From assembly GCF_037095735.1 (NCBI RefSeq), contig NZ_JBAWKD010000006.1:149556-213555 (forward strand): a DNA stretch of 64,000 nucleotides, in the 5' to 3' direction. The stretch comes from Frigidibacter sp037095735 (lineage in GTDB: Bacteria > Pseudomonadota > Alphaproteobacteria > Rhodobacterales > Rhodobacteraceae). A model generated the notes under the pieces. The model ran no database searches. It was given only the letters and a program-made list of their open reading frames with translations, and was not told the DNA's origin. The position numbers and the translations under genes are program-made. This document shows, piece after piece, positions 53,474 to 60,884 of this stretch. Numbering within the stretch: the first letter of the stretch is position 1; each line of letters begins with the position of its first letter.

Positions 53474-54556
53474 TCAGGCCGCGAAGAGGCCGCGGGGGTC
53501 GAACTGCGCCTTGAGCGCGCGGGTCAGCCGCGCGACCGGTTCCGGCTCTGGCGGCAGGGGCGCCGCGCCGATGCCGCGCACCAGTGTCGCGTGGCCGGGC
53601 AGGCCCGCAAGCCGGGGACGCAGGTCCTCGCCCTCGGGGAACAGCGCCCAGACGAGGCCGCCGCCCCAGTCCATCACCACGTCGCCCCCGGCGCGTTTCG
53701 CGACCTCGGGCCCGTCCGAGGGCTTGCAGGAGATGCGCCAGACCGCGCCGGGGCGGGCGTGGAAGGGCTGCACGTCGCGCACCGCCGCCCAGAGCGCCGC
53801 GATCCGGGCAGGCTCGCGCTCGACGACCGCCTTGCCAAGGGGCGCGAGCTCGACCGCGAGCCTTTGCGCGCGGTAGGCCACGCTGTCTTCAAGCCCCTCG
53901 ATACGGATCAGCGTGCCCGTGCCCGGCAGATGCGCGGCCCCGGTCACGTCGAAGGGCGAGCCCAGCGCCGCGGTCATCGCCCGGACCGCCGCGCCGAAGC
54001 CGGCATCGGGCAGGATCAGCGTCGCGGCCGCGGGCGGGATCGGCTGAAGCTTGAAGGACACCTCGGTCAGCACGCCCAGCGCGCCACGGCTGCCCGCCAT
54101 CAGCTTCACGAGGTCATAGCCGGTGACATTCTTCATCACCCGCCCGCCGTTCTTCACCACCTGCCCGCGCCCGTCGACGAAGCGCACGCCCAGACAGGCA
54201 TCGCGGCAGGCCCCCACCTGAATGCGCCGCGGGCCCGAGGCATTGGCCGCGACCACGCCGCCCAAGGTCGAGGGACCCGAGCGGCCCATCAGCCCCTCCA
54301 TCCGCGGCGGCTCGAAGGCCAGACGCTGACGCTCGGCAGCCAGGATCGCCTCGACGGTATCAAGCCGGGTGCCGGCCTTCGCAACCAGCGTCAGCGAGGC
54401 GGGTTCGTAGAGCACCACGCCCGAGAGGCCGCCGGTTTCCAGCACCTCGCCGGGTCCGCCCTGCCCCAGCGCGCGCGTGCCGCCGCCGGTGACGCGCAGC
54501 GCCCCCGTGGCCTCGCGGATCGCGCCGGCGAGCTGGTCTTCGGTCTCAGGCCGCAT
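53474..54556 (-). CDS. glcE: Glycolate oxidase FAD-binding subunit GlcE
   Basis: GlcE (360 residues) resembles GlcD but is shorter. The FAD-binding PCMH domain is at the N-terminus (RVTGGGTRALGQGGP near residue 25, GRSGPSTLGGVVAANASGPRR near 90), and a VGCRDACLGVRFVDGRGQ stretch follows. The C-terminal third is divergent from the oxidase domain, as in the family. ATG 54556 is chosen; an adjacent GTG at 54559 gives one extra residue. It overlaps the 3' end of glcD by 11 nt. Confidence 0.93.
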   Translation of the reverse strand: MRPETEDQLAGAIREATGALRVTGGGTRALGQGGPGEVLETGGLSGVVLYEPASLTLVAKAGTRLDTVEAILAAERQRLAFEPPRMEGLMGRSGPSTLGGVVAANASGPRRIQVGACRDACLGVRFVDGRGQVVKNGGRVMKNVTGYDLVKLMAGSRGALGVLTEVSFKLQPIPPAAATLILPDAGFGAAVRAMTAALGSPFDVTGAAHLPGTGTLIRIEGLEDSVAYRAQRLAVELAPLGKAVVEREPARIAALWAAVRDVQPFHARPGAVWRISCKPSDGPEVAKRAGGDVVMDWGGGLVWALFPEGEDLRPRLAGLPGHATLVRGIGAAPLPPEPEPVARLTRALKAQFDPRGLFAA

Positions 54557-55994
54557 CACGCCCCCTTTCGCGCCGCCCGGCGCTGACCGCCAGCGGGAAG
54601 ACCTTGGCCGGGTTCAGAAGCCAGGCCGGGTCGAACACATCCTTGACGCGCATCTGCGCCTCGAGATCCGCGGGCGCGAACTGCACGGTCATCAGGTCGC
54701 GCTTCTCGATGCCCACGCCATGCTCGCCGGTCAGGCAGCCGCCCGCCTCGACGCACAGCTTCAGGATCTCGGCGCCGAGGTTCTCGCAGATCTCGAGCTG
54801 CCCGGGCTGGTTCGCATTGTAGAGGATCAGCGGGTGCATGTTGCCGTCGCCCGCATGGAAGACGTTGGCGACCTTCAGCCCGAAGGCCGCCGACAGCTCG
54901 CCGATCCGCCCCAGCACCATCGGCAAAGCCGAAACCGGGATCGTCCCGTCCAGGCACATGTAGTCGCCCATCACCCCCATCGCCCCGAAGGCCGACTTGC
55001 GGCCCAGCCAGATGCGCTTGGCCTCGTCCTCGCTGCGGCTTTCGCGGAACTCGACGGGGTCGAAGCCCTGTGCCAGCTGGCGGATCAGGCCGATCTGCTC
55101 GGCGATCTCGGCCTCGGAGCCTTCGACCTCGATGATCAGCAGCGCCTCGCAATCGGGATAGCCCGCCCCGCAGAAGGATTCGGTGGCCTCGATGCAGGGA
55201 CGGTCCATGAATTCGATCGCCACCGGCAGGATGCCCGCGCGGATGATCGCCGCGACGCAGGCGCCGGCGATCTCGGCGGAATTGAAACCGACCAGCACCG
55301 GCCGTGCGCCCTCGGGCTTTCTCAGGATGCGCAGCGTGGCCTCGGTCACCACGCCAAGCTGCCCTTCCGAGCCGCAGATCACCCCCATCAGGTCAAGCCC
55401 GGGCGCATCGAGGAAGGCGCCCCCCAGCTCGATTATCTCGCCCTGCATGGTCACCAGCGTCAGGCCCATGAGGTTGTTGGTGGTGACGCCATACTTCAGG
55501 CAATGCGCCCCGCCCGAGTTCATGCCGATGTTGCCGGCGATCGCGCAGGCCAGCTGGCTGGACGGGTCGGGGGCATAGAACCACCCCTCGCCCTCGATCG
55601 CGCCGGTGACGGAGAGGTTGGTGCGCCCCGCCTCGACCCGGATGAAGCGGTCGTCGAAATCGACCTCGAGCACGCGGGTCATCCGCGCAAGGCCAAGGAT
55701 CACCGCGTCTTCCGAGGGCATCGAGCCGCCGGCGAGGCTGGTGCCCGCGCCCCGCGGCACGACCTTCACCCCCTCGCGCGCGCAGACCTTCAGCGCGGCG
55801 GCGACCTCTTGGGTCGTGCGCGGCAGCACCGCGGCCAGCGGCAGGCAGCGATAGGCCGACAGCGCATCGCACTCATAGGCCTTCAGCTCGCGCGGGTGGT
55901 CGATGACCGCATCGGCGGGCAGCACCGCGCGCAGGGCGGCGACGATCTCGGCCTTGCGGGACAGGACGCGGTGGTCGGGCTGGGGCATCTGCAT
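54546..55994 (-). CDS. glcD: Glycolate oxidase subunit GlcD (FAD-linked)
   Basis: GlcD (482 residues) is the FAD-binding catalytic subunit of glycolate dehydrogenase, oxidising glycolate (and lactate) to the 2-oxo acid. The PCMH fold shows VVPRGAGTSLAGGSMP (about residues 79-94) and GEGWFYAPDPSSQ, NIGMNSGGAHCLKYG. The C-terminal oxidase domain has NVFHAGDGNMHPLILYN and LTGEHGVGIEKRD. The ATG at 55994 follows GAGGAGGAGCC. It heads glcDEF; a perfect palindrome 35 bp upstream may be an operator. Confidence 0.95.
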   Translation of the reverse strand: MQMPQPDHRVLSRKAEIVAALRAVLPADAVIDHPRELKAYECDALSAYRCLPLAAVLPRTTQEVAAALKVCAREGVKVVPRGAGTSLAGGSMPSEDAVILGLARMTRVLEVDFDDRFIRVEAGRTNLSVTGAIEGEGWFYAPDPSSQLACAIAGNIGMNSGGAHCLKYGVTTNNLMGLTLVTMQGEIIELGGAFLDAPGLDLMGVICGSEGQLGVVTEATLRILRKPEGARPVLVGFNSAEIAGACVAAIIRAGILPVAIEFMDRPCIEATESFCGAGYPDCEALLIIEVEGSEAEIAEQIGLIRQLAQGFDPVEFRESRSEDEAKRIWLGRKSAFGAMGVMGDYMCLDGTIPVSALPMVLGRIGELSAAFGLKVANVFHAGDGNMHPLILYNANQPGQLEICENLGAEILKLCVEAGGCLTGEHGVGIEKRDLMTVQFAPADLEAQMRVKDVFDPAWLLNPAKVFPLAVSAGRRERGRDAA

Positions 55995-56030
55995 GGCGGG
56001 CTCCTCCTCCGGACTTCGCCTATGCGGTCA

Positions 56031-56042
56031 GGTAATATTACC
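56031..56042. promoter_or_regulatory. Perfect palindrome GGTAATATTACC upstream of glcD
   Basis: This 12-bp perfect inverted repeat lies 36 bp before the glcD start in an A/T-rich stretch that is unusual for this genome. GGT...ACC arms are typical of FadR-subfamily GntR operators, the group of the glycolate regulator GlcC. No such regulator is encoded here, so the link is inferred. Confidence 0.5.
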
Positions 56043-56201
56043 AATATCGACGGTTGGCAAGCGATCCCGCAGCTGCCGCGCCGCGGCTTGCGGCGGTCAC
56101 GATCCGCGACGGCATGCAGCCGGGGGCCGATTACCGCCTTGCGCCCCCTCCCCCATCCGCCTAGATAGGCGCGTCAGTTTCTCAAGACCGATCCAGGGCC
56201 C

Positions 56202-56651
56202 ATGGAAAACGTCATTCTCACCGTCCACCTGATCCTCGCGCTGCTGCTCATCGGCGTCGTGCTGCTGCAGCGTTCCGAAGGCGGTGGCCTCGGGATGGGC
56301 GGCGGTGGCGGCGGCGGCGTGATGACCGGCCGGCAGGCGGCGAACGCGCTGACCCGCCTGACCTGGATCTTCGCGGCGGCCTTCATCGCCACCTCGATCG
56401 CGCTCACGCTGCTGGCGGCCCGCGAAGCCTCGACCGGCTCGGTCATCGACCAGATCGGCGCCTCGCGCCCGGCCCCGGCACAGGGCGGCACCGCCCCGGC
56501 CCCGGCCTTCGACCTGGCACCGCCGTCCTCGGACGCGCCGGCGACCCCGCCTGCGGCCGATGCCCCGGCGACGCCGCCCGCGGCCGAGACGACCACTCCG
56601 GCCCCGGCGGGCACCGCCCCGGCGCCCGCGACCCCGCCCGCCTCGAACTGA
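56202..56651 (+). CDS. secG: Preprotein translocase subunit SecG
   Basis: SecG (149 residues) is the accessory membrane subunit of SecYEG. Its two transmembrane helices (ILTVHLILALLLIGVVLLQ at about 5-23 and LTWIFAAAFIATSIALTLLA at about 53-72) flank a Gly-rich loop (EGGGLGMGGGGGGGVM). The long Pro/Ala/Thr-rich C-terminal tail (residues 90-149, with repeated PAADAPATPP) is typical of Rhodobacteraceae SecG. A hairpin follows, then pyrG. Confidence 0.94.
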   Translation: MENVILTVHLILALLLIGVVLLQRSEGGGLGMGGGGGGGVMTGRQAANALTRLTWIFAAAFIATSIALTLLAAREASTGSVIDQIGASRPAPAQGGTAPAPAFDLAPPSSDAPATPPAADAPATPPAAETTTPAPAGTAPAPATPPASN

Positions 56652-56671
56652 GGCGGCCCCGAACCCGACGC

Positions 56672-56698
56672 AGGTCGCGGCCCCTAGCCGCGACCTTT
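56672..56698 (+). terminator. Hairpin after secG, likely terminator
   Basis: A perfect stem AGGTCGCGGC / GCCGCGACCT with 5-nt loop CCCTA is followed by TTGCGTT. It separates secG from pyrG. Confidence 0.7.
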
Positions 56699-56802
56699 GC
56701 GTTACCGTCACTACAGTTGGGATTTCACTCAGCCCGGATCACATGATCTGGTGGCAAGGCTTGCGACTTTCGTCCGAATCTGCCATTGTGAAATCCCGTG
56801 AT

Positions 56803-56837
56803 GCCCGGCCGTCCACCGACCGGGCGCTTGTCTTTTG
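56803..56837 (+). promoter_or_regulatory. Hairpin with T-rich tail in the pyrG leader
   Basis: GCCCGGCCG / CGACCGGGC (one mismatch, loop TCCAC) is followed by GCTTGTCTTTT, ending 25 bp before the pyrG start codon. It has the form of an intrinsic terminator or attenuator inside the leader. The effect is unknown. Confidence 0.45.
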
Positions 56838-56861
56838 GAAGATCACGGGAGAGCCTCCGAC

Positions 56862-58505
56862 ATGGCCAGATATGTGTTCATCACCGGCGGCGTGGTGTCT
56901 TCGCTTGGCAAGGGTCTGGCCTCGGCCGCCCTCGGCGCGCTTCTTCAGGCCCGCGGCTTCTCGGTCCGCCTGCGCAAGCTCGACCCCTATCTGAACGTCG
57001 ATCCGGGCACGATGTCGCCCTTCGAACATGGCGAGGTCTTCGTGACCGATGACGGGGCGGAAACCGACCTCGACCTCGGCCATTACGAGCGCTTCACCGG
57101 CGTCTCGGCGCGCAAGACGGATTCGGTGTCCTCGGGCCGGATCTACTCGAACGTGCTGGAAAAGGAGCGCCGCGGTGAATACTTGGGCAAGACCATCCAG
57201 GTGATCCCGCACGTCACCAACGAGATCAAAGACTTCCTCGCCGTGGGCGAGGACGAGGTCGATTTCATGCTCTGCGAGATCGGCGGCACCGTCGGCGACA
57301 TCGAGGGCCTGCCGTTCTTCGAGGCGATCCGCCAGTTTGCCCAGGACAAGCCGCGCGGCCAGTGCATCTTCATGCACCTGACGCTGCTGCCCTATGTGAC
57401 GGCCAGCGGAGAGCTGAAGACCAAGCCCACCCAGCACTCGGTGAAGGAACTGCGCTCGATCGGCATCGCGCCCGACGTGCTGGTCTGCCGCTCGGAACAC
57501 CCGATCCCGGTGAAGGAACGCGAGAAGATCGCGCTATTCTGTAACGTGCGGAAAGAGGCGGTGATCGCCGCCCCGGATCTAAAGACGATCTACGAGGCGC
57601 CGCTGGCCTATCACCGCGAAGGCCTCGACCAGGCCGTGCTCGACGCCTTCGGGATCTCGCCCGCGCCGCGCCCGAACCTCGAGCGCTGGGAAGACGTGAT
57701 GGACCGGCTGGTGAATGCCGAGGGCGAGGTGAAGGTCGCGATCGTCGGCAAGTACACGCAGCTGGAAGACGCCTACAAGTCGATCGCCGAGGCGCTGACC
57801 CACGGCGGCATGGCGAACCGGGTGCGCGTGAAGTCGGAATGGATCGACAGCGAGATCTTCGAGCGCGAGGACCCCGCTCCCTATCTCGAGAACTACCACG
57901 CGATCCTGGTCCCCGGCGGCTTCGGCGAGCGCGGGACCGAAGGCAAGATCCGCGCCGTGCAATTCGCGCGCGAGAACAGGATCCCCTATCTCGGGATCTG
58001 CCTCGGCATGCAGATGGCGGTGATCGAGGCTGCGCGCAACCTCGTGGGCCTCGAGAACGCGGGCTCGGAGGAGTTCGACCACGAGGCCGGCAAGAAGCGG
58101 TTCACCCCGGTCGTCTATCACCTGAAGGAATGGGTGCAGGGCAACCACAAGGTCGAACGCAAGGTCGGTGACGACAAGGGCGGCACCATGCGGCTTGGCG
58201 CCTACACCGCCCATCTGGCCGACAGCTCGACCGTCGCGCGCATCTACGGCGCCACCCAGATCGAGGAACGCCACCGCCACCGCTACGAGGTCGACATCAA
58301 GTATCGCGAGAAGCTCGAGGCCTGCGGCCTGTGGTTCTCGGGCATGTCGCCCGACGGCAAGCTGCCCGAGATCGTCGAGGTGAAGGACCATCCCTGGTTC
58401 GTCGGCGTCCAGTTCCACCCCGAACTGAAGTCGAAGCCCTTCGCGCCGCATCCGCTCTTCGCGGATTTCGTGCGCGCCGCCGTCGACACCTCGCGTCTCG
58501 TCTGA
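56862..58505 (+). CDS. pyrG: CTP synthase
   Basis: PyrG (547 residues) makes CTP from UTP, ATP and glutamine. Starts MARYVFITGGVVSSLGKGLA, containing the P-loop GGVVSSLGKGL. The synthase domain covers about 1-265, with DPYLNVDPGTMSPFEHGEVFVTDDGAETDLDLGHYERF. The class I glutamine amidotransferase domain follows (about 290-545), with nucleophile Cys in LGICLGMQ and His/Glu in VGVQFHPELKSKP. The ATG at 56862 was chosen by family N-terminus. Length is canonical. Confidence 0.97.
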   Translation: MARYVFITGGVVSSLGKGLASAALGALLQARGFSVRLRKLDPYLNVDPGTMSPFEHGEVFVTDDGAETDLDLGHYERFTGVSARKTDSVSSGRIYSNVLEKERRGEYLGKTIQVIPHVTNEIKDFLAVGEDEVDFMLCEIGGTVGDIEGLPFFEAIRQFAQDKPRGQCIFMHLTLLPYVTASGELKTKPTQHSVKELRSIGIAPDVLVCRSEHPIPVKEREKIALFCNVRKEAVIAAPDLKTIYEAPLAYHREGLDQAVLDAFGISPAPRPNLERWEDVMDRLVNAEGEVKVAIVGKYTQLEDAYKSIAEALTHGGMANRVRVKSEWIDSEIFEREDPAPYLENYHAILVPGGFGERGTEGKIRAVQFARENRIPYLGICLGMQMAVIEAARNLVGLENAGSEEFDHEAGKKRFTPVVYHLKEWVQGNHKVERKVGDDKGGTMRLGAYTAHLADSSTVARIYGATQIEERHRHRYEVDIKYREKLEACGLWFSGMSPDGKLPEIVEVKDHPWFVGVQFHPELKSKPFAPHPLFADFVRAAVDTSRLV

Positions 58506-58528
58506 GAGGCCAAGGGCCGGACCGCCCC

Positions 58529-58556
58529 TTCGGCTTGGCCCAAATACTCCGGGGGA
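58529..58556. repeat. Interspersed intergenic repeat, copy 5 (variant)
   Basis: TTCGGCTTGGCCCAAATACT continues to CCGGGGGA. It shares the ATACTCCGGGGG variant with copy 4 and lies just after pyrG. Confidence 0.8.
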
Positions 58557-58596
58557 GCGCGGCACGCGCGGGGGCGGAGCCCCCCCCCCTTGCCTG

Positions 58597-58630
58597 CTTT
58601 CGCATTGGCCCAAATATCCCGGGGGTGAGG
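58597..58630. repeat. Interspersed intergenic repeat, copy 6
   Basis: CTTTCGCATTGGCCCAAATA continues to TCCCGGGGGTGAGG, almost identical to copies 2 and 3. It is followed by an AGGGGGC/GCGCCCCCT inverted repeat. It is 41 bp from copy 5, between convergent pyrG and the TetR gene. Confidence 0.85.
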
Positions 58631-58689
58631 GCCGCCAGGCCCGAGGGGGCAGCGCCCCCTCCCTGCGCCCCCTCCCCCTGCGCCCAACC

Positions 58690-58926
58690 GACCGCGGCTC
58701 AGCGCCCGGTGCCGTAGGCCGCCAGGAACATCCGCACCGCCGAGGTCACCACCGCCTCGACCTCGTCCGGGTCGGCCAGCCCGCGCTCTTTCCCGAACAG
58801 CCGCCGCNGACCGCGGCTCAGCGCCCGGTGCCGTAGGCCGCCAGGAACATCCGCACCGCCGAGGTCACCACCGCCTCGACCTCGTCCGGGTCGGCCAGCC
58901 CGCGCTCTTTCCCGAACAGCCGCCGC
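58690..58926. other. Exact 118-bp duplication around a single N (probable contig join)
   Basis: Bases 58690-58807 and 58809-58926 are identical, separated by one N at 58808. The unit covers the 3' end of the TetR gene (stop codon included). This is the pattern of two contigs with the same end sequence abutted with one N, rather than a biological repeat. Confidence 0.85.
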
Positions 58927-59486
58927 CGCCAGATCCCCGCGGTGCAGAGTTCCGCGAATTGCGAGGCCGCCAGCGGCAGGTCCGCGATCTCCAGCCGCCC
59001 TGCCGCGACCTCGCCCGCCAGCCAGTCCGCCAGCGCCCCCTTCGAGCGTTCGGCGCCCTTGGCATAGAAGCGCTCGCCCAGTTCCGGCATCCGCTCGAGC
59101 GCGCCCAGCACGATCCGCTGCGCCCGCAGCACCTCGTCCGAGCACAGGATCGCCGCGATCCGCCGCCCGAAGTTCAACAGCTTGCCCTCGAGCGTCGCCT
59201 CTTCGGCCAGCGCCTGTTCCAGCCCCTGGAACATCCGGTCGCGCTTGGTCTCGATCAGCGATTCGAAGAGGTCTTCCTTGTTCTGGAAGTAGACATAAAG
59301 CGTGCCCTTCGACACGCCGGCCGCGCGGGCGATGTCGCCCATGCTCGCCGCCTCGAAGCCGCGGTCCAGGAACAGCTGCATCGCGCCCGCGACGATCTGC
59401 GCCCGCTTTGCCGGGTCCTCGCCCGCCGCGTGGCGCCTGCGCGCCACGAAAGCGCAGCCCTCCTCCGCCGGCTCCGGCCTGTCCAT
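58818..59486 (-). CDS. TetR-family repressor of the adjacent efflux pair
   Basis: This 222-residue regulator has the TetR N-terminal HTH: AQIVAGAMQLFLDRGFEAAS, then MGDIARAAGVSKGTLYVYF and QNKEDLF (about residues 25-75). A variable ligand-binding C-terminal domain follows. Its N-terminal 20 residues are a basic/acidic arm. It is divergent from the HlyD/EmrA gene, with two inverted repeats in the shared region, so it very likely represses the efflux operon and itself. The 3' end shown is the right-hand copy of the duplication at 58690-58926; a fused longer reading through the N is artefactual. The start at 59486 is the Met before the acidic arm. Confidence 0.9.
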   Translation of the reverse strand: MDRPEPAEEGCAFVARRRHAAGEDPAKRAQIVAGAMQLFLDRGFEAASMGDIARAAGVSKGTLYVYFQNKEDLFESLIETKRDRMFQGLEQALAEEATLEGKLLNFGRRIAAILCSDEVLRAQRIVLGALERMPELGERFYAKGAERSKGALADWLAGEVAAGRLEIADLPLAASQFAELCTAGIWRRRLFGKERGLADPDEVEAVVTSAVRMFLAAYGTGR

Positions 59487-59540
59487 CCCGCATCTCCTGC
59501 TCTTGTCCGCACAGATCACCCTGCGCCTGTGCTCCATTTA

Positions 59541-59560
59541 ATCGAACCATGCAGTTCGAT
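59541..59560. promoter_or_regulatory. Inverted repeat, candidate TetR operator 1
   Basis: ATCGAAC (59541-59547) and GTTCGAT (59554-59560) are perfect inverted arms with a 6-bp spacer, 55 bp upstream of the TetR start. Confidence 0.55.
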
Positions 59561-59602
59561 GAAGCCTTGATCGAAACTTTTTGATCCCCTAAATGGTTTC
59601 GA

Positions 59603-59617
59603 ACCGAACGGTTCGGT
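59603..59617. promoter_or_regulatory. Palindrome, candidate TetR operator 2
   Basis: ACCGAAC-G-GTTCGGT is a perfect 15-bp palindrome 46 bp upstream of the efflux gene. It shares the CGAAC/GTTCG half-sites with the inverted repeat at 59541-59560, so both may bind the same TetR protein. Confidence 0.65.
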
Positions 59618-59662
59618 CAGAACGACTCGTCCAGCGGGACGGGTCAACCCCAGAGGCCCCAG

Positions 59663-60880
59663 ATGGCAGACGACGCGAAGCAGACATCCGGCGTGGGCGC
59701 CGGAGCCCCCGAAGGCACGACCGCCGACACGACCGCGGGGAAACCCGCGGGTGGCGGGCGCAAGAAGAAGATCCTCGGCACCGTGGCGCTGGTCGCGCTG
59801 CTGGGCGCCGCCTGGTGGGGCGAGGGCTACTGGACCGAAGGCCGCTTCATGGTCGAGACCGACGACGCCTATGTGCAGTCCGACATCACCCTGATCGCGA
59901 GCCGGGTCGAGGGCTATGTCGCCCAAGCCCCGGTGAAGTCCAACACCCATGTGAAGGCCGGCGACGTGATCGTGGCGCTGGACGACCGCGACACCCGCAT
60001 CGCGCTCGACACCGCGAAGACCAATTTCGAGACCGCCGGCGACACGCTGGCCCGGATCGACGCGCAGATCGCCGCCGCCCGCGCCTCGGTGCAGCAGGCC
60101 GTCGCCAGCCAGGACGCGTCCGAGGCCACGCTGAAGAACGCCCAGCTGAATGCCGACCGGATCCGCAGCCTTGCCGCGACCAAGGTCGTCTCGCAGTCGC
60201 AGCTCGACAGCGCGACCGAGACGCTGGACACCGCCACCGCCGGCCTCGCGCAGGCCAAGGCCGCGGTCAGCTCGGCCGAGGCGCAGGTGAAGGTGCTGGA
60301 AGCGCAGCGCAAGGAAAGCGAGGGCAGCCGCCGGCAGCTCGAACTGGCGGTGGCGCAGGCCCAGCTCGACCTCGAGAAGACCGTGCTGCGCGCCCCGGCC
60401 GACGGCGTGGTGTCGAACATCGACCTCGAACCCGGCGACCTCGTCAGCCCGGGCACCCGGCTTGCGGCGCTGGTCCCCGATGGCGGCCTTTACGTCGAGG
60501 CGAACTTCAAGGAGACGCAGCTGCACGGCGTGAAGGTCGGGGCCGAGGTCGAGCTGACCTTCGACGCCCTGCCCGACCACAGTTTCACCGGCCATGTCAC
60601 CTCGCTGGCCCCGGCCACGGGCGCGGTCTTCTCGCTGCTGCCGGCCGAGAACGCGACGGGCAACTTCACCAAGGTCGTGCAGCGGGTGCCGGTGCGGATC
60701 TCGGTCCCGGACGAGGCGGTCGCGACTGGCGCGCTGCGCGCGGGCCTGTCGACCGTCGCCACCGTCGACAGCCGCACCGGCACCGGCCAGCCGGTCGAGA
60801 ACCGCCCGTCCGAGGATGCCGTTGCCCTGGCCCCGGCGGCGTCGATCGGCGCCGCGCACGCCGCGCCCGCACAGGACTGA
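59663..60880 (+). CDS. HlyD/EmrA-family membrane fusion protein
   Basis: This 405-residue periplasmic adaptor has an N-terminal cytoplasmic segment and a single membrane anchor (ILGTVALVALLGAAWWG, about residues 37-53). The biotinyl-lipoyl half-motif follows (ETDDAYVQSDITLIASRVEGYV), then a long alpha-helical hairpin (about 110-230) and the second half (DLEKTVLRAPADGVVSNIDLEPGDLV). This is the EmrA architecture that pairs with DHA2-type MFS pumps. It precedes such a pump by 4 nt and is divergent from the TetR gene. Substrates are not predictable. Confidence 0.92.
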   Translation: MADDAKQTSGVGAGAPEGTTADTTAGKPAGGGRKKKILGTVALVALLGAAWWGEGYWTEGRFMVETDDAYVQSDITLIASRVEGYVAQAPVKSNTHVKAGDVIVALDDRDTRIALDTAKTNFETAGDTLARIDAQIAAARASVQQAVASQDASEATLKNAQLNADRIRSLAATKVVSQSQLDSATETLDTATAGLAQAKAAVSSAEAQVKVLEAQRKESEGSRRQLELAVAQAQLDLEKTVLRAPADGVVSNIDLEPGDLVSPGTRLAALVPDGGLYVEANFKETQLHGVKVGAEVELTFDALPDHSFTGHVTSLAPATGAVFSLLPAENATGNFTKVVQRVPVRISVPDEAVATGALRAGLSTVATVDSRTGTGQPVENRPSEDAVALAPAASIGAAHAAPAQD

Positions 60881-60884
60881 CCCC

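Noticed and set aside
58690..58926. Duplicated TetR C-terminus as a biological duplication or gene fusion
   Set aside because: Both copies are exactly identical and separated by an N, which is better explained by an assembly join.
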